From assembly GCA_027483065.1 (NCBI GenBank), contig JAIXVI010000194.1, positions 1 through 51,451 of the forward strand: 51,451 bases of DNA. The letters are read 5' to 3'. Below, piece by piece: positions 43,383-51,451 of the stretch. A program made the position numbers and the translations under genes. The notes under the pieces are model-generated. The model made no database searches, was not told the origin of the DNA, and saw only the letters and a list, made by a program, of their open reading frames with translations. The stretch comes from Planctomycetaceae bacterium (GTDB taxonomy: Bacteria > Planctomycetota > Phycisphaerae > Phycisphaerales > SM1A02). Numbering within the stretch: the stretch's first letter is position 1; each line of letters opens with the position of its first letter.

Positions 43383-44066
43383 GAGGAGAACTCCAAAGAG
43401 ATTGCGGACCAAAGTGACAGGGATCGCTGGGGTGTCAGGGACTTGACAACCCAACTCGGGAACCAACGCGGAAACCGAGCGATCTGCTCGCGCGAGCGCG
43501 ATCAGAATCTTGCGGGGCTGCCGCGCTGCGACTGAAGAAATGAGACCGAAGCAGAGTCTTGAGGCGCAACGCGGTTGGACATGCCGCGCGGCGATCGGGC
43601 TCGGCGCATCTGCGATCCCCACCGAGCGCGCTCTTCGACAAGATTTGTCGAGATTGCTCGGAGAAGAAGAAGCGCAAATCGCGCTCAGATTGCCGGCCGG
43701 AACTCAGATGTCACTGGTGTGACGAGAGCTTCGATGGGATTTCAGACAGGTCGCAAATCGCAGCGGCCGCAAAACGCGGTGCCGCCCCCTGTCGCTCCCT
43801 CTAGACCCGAGGAACATAGCTCAGGAAAGAGGTCAACACAACCCACCGCAGTAAATTCCGCGCGAATCCCCAAAACTTGCTCCTGAAACGGATTGGAGCG
43901 CCTGAGAAGAGGCCTCGGCCTCCTCGGCGGGAGTCTGATACCGCGCGACAAGGGCCGCGAGACGAGGTCCGCGCAACAGGGTCCGCACGACAAGGGCCGC
44001 GCAACGAGGGCCACTCATCCGCGCTCATCGAGGCGCAACGAGAAGAGTCGGCCCGTCCCGACGACC
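43383..44066. other. Intergenic region in the flagellar cluster
   Basis: No supported gene. It contains a tandem 14-bp repeat at 43947-44016 and the 3' flank of flgK. A CRISPR or terminator is not evident; I did not find a T-tract hairpin after flgK. Confidence 0.45.
43947..44016. repeat. 14-bp tandem repeat, five copies
   Basis: Units such as GACAAGGGCCGCGA, GACGAGGTCCGCGC, AACAGGGTCCGCAC, GACAAGGGCCGCGC and AACGAGGGCCACTC are arranged head to tail from 43947. They lie 50 bp downstream of flgK on its strand. Confidence 0.7.
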
Positions 44067-45764
44067 TCACACGATCGTGAGCAGCGTCTGCAGAGTTTCG
44101 TCGATTGTCGCGATGTATCGCGCGGCCGCTTGGAACTGCCGCTGGTACGACAGCATGCTGATCGACTCCTCGTCGATCGAGACTCCGCTCGTCGCTTGCG
44201 ACTGCGCATCGAGGCTTTCTCGGACGAGCCGCGTGCTTTCAGCCTTGGTGTTGGCCGATTGCGTCCGGACGGCGAGATCCGTCGTGCTCGACTGCCAGAA
44301 TCCACGAAGACTTCGGCCGCCAAGCGCGTCGACGGTCGCATCCTCGAGCCCCGCGATGTCAAGCGCGACAGCGTTCGAACCCGCAATGTGATTGCGACCG
44401 GTCGCGAGGAGACGCGGGTCGTTCGCGATCTGCGTGTTGATCTCGAGATTGCTCGCGTCGGAACCCGCAAAGAGCGCGTTCACGCCGAGTGCCGCAAGCG
44501 TGCCGGACGAGTCGTTCGAGAAACTGAATTCGTAGCCGCCCGCTGCATCGAGTCGGAGCGCGCCATCCGGTGTGACCGATGCGCCGCCGGTGCCCGCAGG
44601 GAGCGCCGACGAGATTTGCGCCGCGAGCTGATTCAGCGACATCGTTTGCGGATCGACTGCGACGACAACCGTCGTGCGGAGCCCCGTCGCGACGTTCGTG
44701 ACATGCATTTCGAACGAGCCGTTACGAATGTCAAACGGGACACCCGCAGCATCCGACGCAAGATTCGCGCTCGCGCTCAACACGCGATTGATGCCTGTAA
44801 GGGTCGAATATCCGCGCGTGCCCTGCCCTTGCGAGTGGATGCGATTCACTTGGAACGCGAGTTCGCGCGCAAGTGTGTCGAGATCGTTGATCGCAGGATC
44901 GACCGTTTCCGAGCGCTGACGGAAGAGCGCGCCGATTTGCCCAGCGTCGGGTTGCAGCGTCGTGCCATCCGATTTCACACGGAGCGAAACTGTGGTTCCA
45001 TCCGCCGATGCATCGGTGCGCAGCGTAATTCCGCGCGATTCACCAGCGAGCACCACGGGGGTTGAACCGACGAGAATGTCGAGTGCGCCGTTTGGTTGTT
45101 CGACGGTCGAGATGGGAATGAACTGCGCGACTTCGTTCACGAGTTCGTCGCGGCGATCACGGAGCGCGTTTGCATCGCTGCCACCGCCCTGCTCTGCGTC
45201 GACGATTTGACGATTGACTTCGGCGACTTGATCGAGCAAACCGTCGACCGTGCGCACCGTCGCGCCGAGCGCGCGATCGATCTCGAGTCGCACATTCGCA
45301 TGTTCGTTGCGCAGTTCGCGCATCGAGTTCGCAAGGCCACTCGCTTGTTGAATGACGACCGTGCGCACCGCTTCGTCGTTCGGGCTATTCGCGAGTTCAC
45401 TGAAGCTATTGAAAAACGCGCTCAAACGGCTCGAAAGATCTTGATCGCTCAGTTCGTTGCGAATCGATTCGATCGCGTTCAAGAAGCGCTGGTCGATCTC
45501 CGCCGCGTTTTGATCGCTGATCGCCGCGCGCGTACGGCCCTGCAGCGCGGTATCAACCGTGCGCATGATGCGCTGCAGTTGAACGCCCGTACCGACGAAA
45601 CCTGCGCGACCGATGTACTCGGGTCGCGCGGGCGAAAGCCGAGCAACTTGCCGGTGATAACCTGGCGTCGACGCGTTCGCGAGGTTGTTACCCGCGACCT
45701 GAATCGCCGTTTGGCTCGCGAGAATCGCGCTCTGTCCGATCTGAAGTGCACCGTTGATCGACAT
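44067..45764 (-). CDS. flgK: Flagellar hook-associated protein FlgK
   Basis: A 565-residue HAP1, the first hook-filament junction protein. N-terminal rod/hook-type motif SAILASQTAIQVAGNNLANASTPGYHRQVARLSP and C-terminal ATSGVSIDEESISMLSYQRQFQAAARYIATIDETLQTLL are diagnostic. The length is standard. It follows flgN with a 13-bp gap; its start has no clear SD, so translation may be coupled to flgN. Confidence 0.97.
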   Translation of the reverse strand: MSINGALQIGQSAILASQTAIQVAGNNLANASTPGYHRQVARLSPARPEYIGRAGFVGTGVQLQRIMRTVDTALQGRTRAAISDQNAAEIDQRFLNAIESIRNELSDQDLSSRLSAFFNSFSELANSPNDEAVRTVVIQQASGLANSMRELRNEHANVRLEIDRALGATVRTVDGLLDQVAEVNRQIVDAEQGGGSDANALRDRRDELVNEVAQFIPISTVEQPNGALDILVGSTPVVLAGESRGITLRTDASADGTTVSLRVKSDGTTLQPDAGQIGALFRQRSETVDPAINDLDTLARELAFQVNRIHSQGQGTRGYSTLTGINRVLSASANLASDAAGVPFDIRNGSFEMHVTNVATGLRTTVVVAVDPQTMSLNQLAAQISSALPAGTGGASVTPDGALRLDAAGGYEFSFSNDSSGTLAALGVNALFAGSDASNLEINTQIANDPRLLATGRNHIAGSNAVALDIAGLEDATVDALGGRSLRGFWQSSTTDLAVRTQSANTKAESTRLVRESLDAQSQATSGVSIDEESISMLSYQRQFQAAARYIATIDETLQTLLTIV

Positions 45765-45777
45765 AGGAGACTCGCTT

Positions 45778-46320
45778 TCAGCTGCGGATATCGAGGCTCG
45801 ACATCACGTTGGCGCCGACCGCAATGCGGCCGCCGCGGGAATAGACGTTCGCGTGTGTGAGCGCGGAATGCACGCTCTGCAAAATGCCGGCCATGTGAGC
45901 GGAAAGTCGCTCGGCGGCTTGACGCAGGACGGAGGATTCACGACGCACGGTTTCGAGTGCATCTTTGAGTTCGCTGCGCGCGAGATCGATCTGCGCACGA
46001 GTTGGCTCAGGCAATCGCGCGGCGATATCCGCGAGTGTTGCGTCGGGCGGAAGCGCCATGCGCGTCGCCAAGGCGCGCGCTTCGGCAACGCGAACGCGAT
46101 CGAGTTCAGAAAGTCGCGCGAGAATGCGCGATTCGCTATCCGCGAGTTTCGTGAAGCGCGCGAGATCCGCGACGCGAACCGCTTCGCGACGTGTACGGAC
46201 AAGCGCGAGGAGTTCGACGTAGAGCGCGCGTGCATCGTGAAGCGCCGCAAGAAGCGCCGACGCATCGACGCGGGTCGCGTTTGGTCGAGAGGTCGGCAAT
46301 GGCTTCGTGGCGTTTTGCAT
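45778..46320 (-). CDS. flgN: FlgN-family chaperone
   Basis: A 180-residue mostly alpha-helical protein, probably the FlgN chaperone that escorts FlgK and FlgL to the export gate. Long helices (SALLAALHDARALYVELLALVRTRREAVRVADLARFTKLADSESRILARLSELDRVR) and the position between flgJ and flgK support this. Sequence motifs are weakly conserved in this family, so the call rests on helix pattern and context. Alternative: another small flagellar chaperone such as FliT. Confidence 0.8.
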   Translation of the reverse strand: MQNATKPLPTSRPNATRVDASALLAALHDARALYVELLALVRTRREAVRVADLARFTKLADSESRILARLSELDRVRVAEARALATRMALPPDATLADIAARLPEPTRAQIDLARSELKDALETVRRESSVLRQAAERLSAHMAGILQSVHSALTHANVYSRGGRIAVGANVMSSLDIRS

Positions 46321-46408
46321 GGCGTTGCTGCGATTCGAGATTCAGGAAGAGAGAGCAATCAGGAAGAAAGAGCGACCAGGAAGAAATCAGCGCAAATTGC
46401 CGTGAAAA

Positions 46409-46936
46409 TCAGCGTGCACGCGGCGTGATTTCGGCGAACGCACGCACAGAGGAATCGATCGGAACACGGCTCTTCGCAACTTCACGCGCGGCTGCGTTTG
46501 GATCCATCGCGCGCTCAAAGCGATCCGCAAGTCGCTCGACGAGTTGAAAGTTCGACCCTTCCACAACCTTGCCCGCGAGTGCAGCGTCGAGAAGTGGACG
46601 GAAGCGGCGTTCACCCACGCCTGGCTTGAACGGCCCTGCGGCGAGTGAACCCTCTTGCATCTGTGCGAAGACCGGCTTCACGAACGCCTCAGTGACAAGC
46701 GTGCGCGCAGCCTCGAGTGCGAGCCCGCGTGGCGAACCTTCACGCGCCGCGTTCGCGAGCGCGAGATCGGGTGCAAGCGCCGAAGCGGACGCCGCACGCG
46801 ACGATCCGCCTGACGATCCACCCGTCGATCTACCCGTTGATCCACCCGTTGATCCACCGAGGGACGTTTCCGGGCGCGAAGCCTGCAACGCCGCGCGATA
46901 AGAATCGCGCGCAGCACCGAGAGACGAGATGCTCAC
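46409..46936 (-). CDS. flgJ: Rod-binding protein, FlgJ N-terminal type
   Basis: A 175-residue protein. The C-terminal 100 residues carry the FlgJ rod-binding signature (TLVTEAFVKPVFAQMQEGSLAAGPFKPGVGERRFRPLLDAALA), used to cap the growing rod. The muramidase domain of enterobacterial FlgJ is absent, as in many bacteria. An N-terminal Gly/Ser/Thr repeat (GGSTGGSTGRSTGGSSGGSS) comes from a 12-bp tandem repeat. Starts with GTG overlapping the flgI stop (GTGA); flgN is 88 bp downstream. Confidence 0.9.
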   Translation of the reverse strand: MSISSLGAARDSYRAALQASRPETSLGGSTGGSTGRSTGGSSGGSSRAASASALAPDLALANAAREGSPRGLALEAARTLVTEAFVKPVFAQMQEGSLAAGPFKPGVGERRFRPLLDAALAGKVVEGSNFQLVERLADRFERAMDPNAAAREVAKSRVPIDSSVRAFAEITPRAR

Positions 46937-48258
46937 TGGATCTCTCCCTTCAGCGCGTTTTGCCGCTTCAACGCATGGATAATCGCAACTTGCGTTTCAA
47001 ACGGAACATCGAGTTCGTTGAGCGCATCGATCAGCGTGCGCAACTTCATGCTCTGACGCTGCGATTCGCCAGTGGCGACGCCTGCCCACGCGACGGTGTC
47101 GGCGATTGGCTGGTCGGGCGTTGGTTGAATCTCGGGCGTAATAGTGGTGATGCGGAGATTGGCCGCAGTCACCGCCGCGGGCCGGAACTCCACGCGTTCA
47201 TCCACCGTAATCACTTTGTTCGCACGATCGATGATGACTCGCGCGGGTGTACGGATGAGGTCGCCAGGAACCTTGAACGTCATCATCCGCGCGACGAAGC
47301 CATAGGGATCTTCGCGCTCTTCGGGCGGAATTCGCACGCGAATCGTGCCTTGATCTTCGACGCGCGCGACATCGCTGTAACTTGAGAGCGAGAACTCCTC
47401 GTTCACGAGCTCCGCGATGGCGGCTGCGGTTGGCAAGCCTGCGTACTGCGGCTGAAGCACAAGCGCGACGGTGTCACCTTCGAAGGGCGAAAGTGTGATA
47501 TCGCGCACCATGCGCGCTCCACCACGGACGATCGCTTTGGTCGGCGTTTCTGGGTCGACTTCGATCATGCCGTCGGCGGTCGCGTACGGGATCCACTCGG
47601 CGCGGTCGGCCGGAATCACCGAACTCTTGAGGAAGCTCGTGAGGAGTTGACCGCCCTCAAGGCTCGTCGCCGTACCGAGCGTGCCGATCGTGACATCGAA
47701 TCGGTCGTCGGAGCGGGCACCGGTCGTGGGAATGTCGACCGACACGAAGACGAGCGCGATCGACTTGGTCTTCGCGAGGCTGCGCAGGTCGGTTCGGATG
47801 TTGCCGACGTTTGCGAGGAGTTGCGCGTAGGGCTGCGCGGTGATCGTCGAGTCCTTGAGGCTGTCGCCGGTCTTGTTGAGGCCGTAGACAAGCCCGATCC
47901 CGACCAGACGGTTTCCTTCGTAGCCCTTGAGGCGAACGTACTCTTGGAGGTCGCCGGCGCGAGCCACCGAGGTCGTGACCAGCGCCGTGAAGAGCGCGGT
48001 GAGGAGGGCGACGAGTGTCGCGAGGGGCGCGCGGGAAACGAAGGAACCGCGCGACGCGGGTGCCGACGCGGGTGCCGACGCGGGTGCCGACGCGGGTGCC
48101 GACGCGCGTGCCATCGTCGTGCCGCATCCGGCCCGGCGATCCGCAAGAAATGCGCTTCGCAGAGCGGCGAGAATCGCGCATCGAACCACGGATCCAACCG
48201 CGGACTGGGCAAGGATTGCGTTTCGATGTGCGGAAAGCGGGGTTTCAGCGCGTTCCAT
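46933..48258 (-). CDS. flgI: Flagellar P-ring protein FlgI with unusual N-terminus
   Basis: A 441-residue P-ring subunit that sits in the peptidoglycan around the rod. Core motifs: LKGYEGNRLVGIGLVYGLNKTGDS (usual YGLVVGLDGTGD), FVSVDIPTTGARSDDRFDVTI, and VVQPTPDQPIAD-type ending. The start at ATG 48258 has a perfect AGGAGGT 8 nt upstream. It puts ~75 residues, including an Ala-Ser-Ala-Pro repeat, before the hydrophobic signal segment (LATLVALLTALFTALVTTSVARA), a very long n-region for a Sec signal peptide. ATG 48114 would give a shorter n-region but has no SD. Confidence 0.93.
   Translation of the reverse strand: MERAETPLSAHRNAILAQSAVGSVVRCAILAALRSAFLADRRAGCGTTMARASAPASAPASAPASAPASRGSFVSRAPLATLVALLTALFTALVTTSVARAGDLQEYVRLKGYEGNRLVGIGLVYGLNKTGDSLKDSTITAQPYAQLLANVGNIRTDLRSLAKTKSIALVFVSVDIPTTGARSDDRFDVTIGTLGTATSLEGGQLLTSFLKSSVIPADRAEWIPYATADGMIEVDPETPTKAIVRGGARMVRDITLSPFEGDTVALVLQPQYAGLPTAAAIAELVNEEFSLSSYSDVARVEDQGTIRVRIPPEEREDPYGFVARMMTFKVPGDLIRTPARVIIDRANKVITVDERVEFRPAAVTAANLRITTITPEIQPTPDQPIADTVAWAGVATGESQRQSMKLRTLIDALNELDVPFETQVAIIHALKRQNALKGEIQ
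48053..48112. repeat. 12-bp tandem repeat encoding ASAP units
   Basis: GACGCGGGTGCC is repeated five times (48053, 48065, 48077, 48089 and a variant at 48101). On the minus strand it encodes the Ala-Ser-Ala-Pro repeat preceding the FlgI signal segment. Confidence 0.85.
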
Positions 48259-48317
48259 GGGGGGTGGACCTCCTGTCCGCTTGGCAGAAGGCAACCCGCG
48301 TACCAACTGGACGGTCT

Positions 48318-48332
48318 GGGGCGATTCGCCCC
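48318..48332. promoter_or_regulatory. Inverted repeat between divergent flgI and a membrane-protein gene
   Basis: GGGGCGA-T-TCGCCCC, a near-perfect 15-bp palindrome 60 bp upstream of flgI and 30 bp upstream of the plus-strand gene. It lies where a regulator could affect both. Confidence 0.4.
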
Positions 48333-48361
48333 GCGACGCGATGTGCGCCGATACTGCCTCG

Positions 48362-50695
48362 ATGCCGACTTTCTCCCGGCCCCCTCTCGTCACGTTCCTC
48401 GCGGGACTTCTCGCATTCGCCGCCGCACTCGTGTGGTTGACCGGACTGACCGGCGACTCGGGCACGAATCTCCTGATTCCGTTCCTTTCCGACGCGTGGG
48501 CGAACGGGTCGGTTGCGGTGCTTTGGTGGGCGGGCGCGATCGGTTTCGGGCTGCCGCTTGTCCGTTGGGCGGAAGCGGCGAAGCGCGAGGCGCATCCACA
48601 CGACGCTTCGCGCGATCACACGTCGGCCGACACCATCGCGTTGGCGATTCCAGTTGGTCTCGCCGCCATGCTTGCGCTCGACGCTCTGATCGGCACGCTC
48701 GGTGGGCTCATGGTTGCGCGAGGTCTCCTCGCGTGGGCGCTGCCCGCTGTCGGAGTCTTCGCCGGGATTCGCACGCTGCGGCAGGCCCCTTTGGTGCTCA
48801 CGCATGCAAGGACGGAGCGCACCCCCTTCCTCATTCGTGTCGCCTTCATCGGCATGTATGCCGTGCTCGCCGCGCTGCTTCTCGTCGCAGCGACCGCGGC
48901 GCCTGGCTGGCTCTGGTCGAGTGAGTTCGGCGGCTACGACGCACAGAGTTACCACCTTCCGCTTGCGATTGCGTGGACGCAGCCGGGGAGTTCCGTTTGG
49001 CCCGTAGAAGGAAACGTGTATTCCGCACTCCCCTCGTTCGTCGAGGCGGCGTTCGCACATCTCATCGTGCTTCGCGGCGATCAGATTTCGGCGGCGATCG
49101 CCTGCCAGTGGTGGGCGGCGATTGCGACGCTTTTGGGCGCGTTCGTCGTGGCGCGGCTCGCGCGCCACATCTTGGGCGAGGCCACAGATTCGCCCGACAA
49201 CTCAACGTCGGAGCTTGTCAGCCCAACGATCGTATGGGTCGCTTCGATTGCATTCCTTGCGACACCGTGGATCGTGGTCGTTGGAACCCTCGCGTACAAC
49301 GACATCGTTCCAGTGGTCGCGCTCGCAGGTGGGTGGCTGCTCGTCGTCTCTGCTCGGCGCGTGTCCGGTCGCACCGCCGCGCGCGAGGAGCCCTCGCCAC
49401 GCACGCTCGATTGGCGCAGTATCACGCTTCTCGCGCTCATCGTTGCGAGCGCGACAGGAGCGAAACCAACCGCGTTTTTCTTCACCGCGCTTCCGCTCAC
49501 CGCGATTGCGCTCATCGAAGTTTCGCCGCGCGTTGTACGCCACGTTCCACTCGCGGCCGCGGTCGGATTGATCGTGCTTGCGCCCTGGCTTGTGCGGAAC
49601 TGGCTCACCTACGAGAACCCCGTGTTTCCGTTTGCGAGCGGGATTTTCGGGCTCGGCCCGTGGAGTGCCGAACAGCATGCGATTTTCGCGTCGGCGCATA
49701 GCCCGGATCGACCGTTCGTCGAGCGCCTTCCGTTGCTTTGGAGCGAGTGGGCTGGCTACGGATTCGCGTCGCGCGTCGACGGTGCGGCGGAACTCTTTCC
49801 GCAGTGGAGCGGATTACCGATCTTGGGCCTGATTGGTCTCATCGCGCTTGCTGTGCGCCGTGGGAATTCACATGCGCAGACTTCGAATTCGCAGGCTTCA
49901 AACTCAGGCGCTTCGAATACCGCACGTGCCGCGCGCGCCGGGCTCGCCGCGATCGCGACGGTGCTCATCGCGTGGCTGCTTCTCACGCATCTCAAGAGTC
50001 GCTTTCTCATCACGACCGCTGTCCCACTTTCGATTGGCGTCGCTGGATTCGTGGCGTTTGCTGCTCGGCTCTTCAGTCGTCGCTCGGATTCTTCGCGTGA
50101 AGACGCGGTGCCAGCGACACTCGCTGTGATGGTCGCCGGGCTCCTCGCCATCGCGCCGATTGCGAATTACCTGCGCGAACCCGCGAAAAACGTGGGATCG
50201 AATGGCGAACGACTTCGCGCGCCTTCACTTTCGATCGGCTCGATTCCGGTCCAAACAGGCGAAGCTGTAGCGCGATTGCTCGCCGATGCGGACGCGAAGG
50301 GTGACACCGCAACGCGCAACGCGATTCTGCAGCAAGTCGCGTCACCATTTGCGGTGAACTACCTACTTCCGCCTGACGCGCGCATTGTCGGAATCGGTTT
50401 CTCAACGCCCTTCTACATGCGCCGCCCGATCACCGCGACCACCGTGTGGGATCGCGGCCCCATCGACATCGTTGCAGAACGCGCCCCCGATGCACCCGCG
50501 ACGTGGGGTTCACTGCTGCGTCAGCGCGGTTTCACGCACGCGCTGATCGACCCGACCATGTTGCAGAATTGGGCGGCGAAAGGCTGGCTCAACCCGCAAC
50601 TTGCGCAAGCAGATTGGGTCGAGCCGTTCGGCGCTTCGAATCGACTCATCGCGCGCACGGTCGACGGCAAGGTGCTCTTCGAACTTGCCCCGTAA
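48362..50695 (+). CDS. Polytopic membrane protein, GT-C glycosyltransferase-like
   Basis: A 777-residue membrane protein with about 12 predicted hydrophobic helices. The first outer loop contains EFGGYDAQSYHLPLAIAWTQPGSSVWPVEGNVYSALPSFVEAAFAHL, where the acidic GYDAxxYH segment and the downstream NWLTYENPVFPF are typical of GT-C membrane glycosyltransferases and of related undecaprenyl-sugar polymer proteins (GT39-like). The C-terminal ~200 residues are soluble and extracytoplasmic. It probably transfers sugar from a lipid carrier to a surface acceptor, but the substrate is unknown. ATG 48362 has GATACT 6 nt upstream, again suggesting a leaderless mRNA. Single gene, divergent from flgI. Confidence 0.85.
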   Translation: MPTFSRPPLVTFLAGLLAFAAALVWLTGLTGDSGTNLLIPFLSDAWANGSVAVLWWAGAIGFGLPLVRWAEAAKREAHPHDASRDHTSADTIALAIPVGLAAMLALDALIGTLGGLMVARGLLAWALPAVGVFAGIRTLRQAPLVLTHARTERTPFLIRVAFIGMYAVLAALLLVAATAAPGWLWSSEFGGYDAQSYHLPLAIAWTQPGSSVWPVEGNVYSALPSFVEAAFAHLIVLRGDQISAAIACQWWAAIATLLGAFVVARLARHILGEATDSPDNSTSELVSPTIVWVASIAFLATPWIVVVGTLAYNDIVPVVALAGGWLLVVSARRVSGRTAAREEPSPRTLDWRSITLLALIVASATGAKPTAFFFTALPLTAIALIEVSPRVVRHVPLAAAVGLIVLAPWLVRNWLTYENPVFPFASGIFGLGPWSAEQHAIFASAHSPDRPFVERLPLLWSEWAGYGFASRVDGAAELFPQWSGLPILGLIGLIALAVRRGNSHAQTSNSQASNSGASNTARAARAGLAAIATVLIAWLLLTHLKSRFLITTAVPLSIGVAGFVAFAARLFSRRSDSSREDAVPATLAVMVAGLLAIAPIANYLREPAKNVGSNGERLRAPSLSIGSIPVQTGEAVARLLADADAKGDTATRNAILQQVASPFAVNYLLPPDARIVGIGFSTPFYMRRPITATTVWDRGPIDIVAERAPDAPATWGSLLRQRGFTHALIDPTMLQNWAAKGWLNPQLAQADWVEPFGASNRLIARTVDGKVLFELAP

Positions 50696-50706
50696 TGGCG
50701 TGATGC

Positions 50707-50729
50707 CGTGATGGCGTGAGGCCATCACG
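50707..50729. other. Hairpin between convergent genes
   Basis: CGTGATGGC-GTGAG-GCCATCACG, a 9-bp perfect stem without a T-tract. It may mark transcript ends for the glycosyltransferase-like gene and the minus-strand gene ending at 50744. Confidence 0.4.
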
Positions 50730-50743
50730 CTGTGCGCCGCGCG

Positions 50744-51451
50744 TCACTCGCCGTTGCGACGTGGCGCGGGCTGCGAGTTGAACGCGGGTGCCGGCGAGAC
50801 GGCGGGTGCTGTTGAAGGAACGGTGGCGGGTGTCGTCGAGGGTTGCTTCGAGGGTGGCTTCGACGCGCTCCCACTCCCACTCGAACTTGCTCCGGGATCG
50901 TTGGGCATCGCGGGAAGTTCTGCACGTGGCGGCACGACAACCGGCTCTGAGCGCTTGAATTCCGCACGAACGCCCTCGGCGCCTTCGCGACGGGCGGCCT
51001 CGATTGCCTTCTGACGATCGTCCTTCTCGAGGAAGTACGCGAAACCGAACAGCAGCGCAAACGCGAGCGATCCGACGGTTGCGCCGAGAAGCAGCATGTT
51101 GCGCGCTTCGAGTCGACGCGAGCGCTCGATCAAGCCACGATCAATCGGCGAGAGCGCACTGCGCGCGGAATTCTCGTTCTTGTTCGAGGTACTGGCCGCG
51201 CGCGCCGGAGATTGCGCAGCGTCGGCCGGACTGATGGCCGGCGCGACTGAACTTCCCCGCATAAAGTCTGGGACGAACTCAGTGCGTGGCGCGGGTTGCT
51301 CCACGTGCGCCGCTGCGAGCGGTTGAGCGACTCGCACAACCGTGCGCGCCGGCGATCGAACCGGTACCGAGCGAACAACCAAGAGCCCTGCATCCAACAC
51401 AAACGCGCTCAAATCAGCTTTGGCTCCCGGCGGAGGCGAAATTGGCTCGAC
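50744..51451 (-). CDS. Membrane protein with Pro/Ser-rich tail, 5' end outside window
   Basis: The frame is open to the window edge (51451), so the true start probably lies outside; the first internal start-like codon is a TTG at 51412. The visible 235 residues have a soluble N-terminal part (LSAFVLDAGLLVVRSVPVRSPARTVVRVAQPL), one membrane helix (MLLLGATVGSLAFALLFGFAYF, about residues 118-139) followed by a charged coiled-coil-like stretch (EKDDRQKAIEAARREGAEGVRAEFKR), and a Pro/Ser/Ala-rich tail of ~80 residues. No family recognised. Its position beside the flagellar region gives no specific hint. Confidence 0.65.
   Translation of the reverse strand, partial: VEPISPPPGAKADLSAFVLDAGLLVVRSVPVRSPARTVVRVAQPLAAAHVEQPAPRTEFVPDFMRGSSVAPAISPADAAQSPARAASTSNKNENSARSALSPIDRGLIERSRRLEARNMLLLGATVGSLAFALLFGFAYFLEKDDRQKAIEAARREGAEGVRAEFKRSEPVVVPPRAELPAMPNDPGASSSGSGSASKPPSKQPSTTPATVPSTAPAVSPAPAFNSQPAPRRNGE

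Overview
The window looks like a GC-rich chromosome segment from a planctomycete of the Phycisphaerae type. This is an inference from several features seen together: exported proteins ending in a PEP-CTERM-like hydrophobic stretch plus RRRR, a dockerin-like GDVDGSG tail, an ECF sigma factor co-translated with a zinc-finger Ser/Thr kinase, other ECF sigma/partner pairs, and a FliW-CsrA-flagellin cluster. No tRNA, rRNA, CRISPR array, integrase or transposase was recognised. Most genes are vertical-looking core or lineage-specific genes rather than an obvious island.

Layout: 1-431 is a non-coding array of ~76-79 bp repeats. 432-2510 is speA (arginine decarboxylase). 3065-3823 encodes a cell-surface protein, followed convergently by a kinase (3804-6086) and its ECF sigma factor (6083-6727). 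HscA-like Hsp70 (6867-8765), a tiny Cys-containing protein and a second ECF sigma factor (9100-9990) follow on the minus strand. Two lipoproteins (10863-12343) diverge from pheT, which starts a chain pheT / cyclodeaminase / zinc-ribbon protein (12396-15408), then an alpha/beta hydrolase. 16613-19570 holds an exported protein and an HtrA-like protease; 19786-22161 a FG-GAP propeller protein; then citrate synthase, rhomboid, trpF, an RdgC-like protein and HpnH.

28974-30753 is a third ECF sigma factor joined through a 23-codon mini-ORF to a membrane anti-sigma-like protein. rpmI and rplT follow, then an orphan DNA adenine methyltransferase. 34820-48258 is a flagellar region, almost all on the minus strand: flgI, flgJ-type rod binder, flgN, flgK, then flgL, fliW, csrA and two ~490-residue flagellins, interrupted by two surface-protein genes. 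A polytopic membrane glycosyltransferase-like gene and a partial membrane protein close the window.

The genes work in a few modules: flagellar hook-filament junction and filament with FliW/CsrA control; three separate ECF sigma circuits with different partners; envelope and secreted proteins; and housekeeping genes. Many junctions use 4-bp GTGA or ATGA overlaps. Flagellar genes mostly carry clear Shine-Dalgarno (SD) sequences, whereas several other genes have a -10-like box 6-8 nt before the start codon, which suggests leaderless mRNAs.
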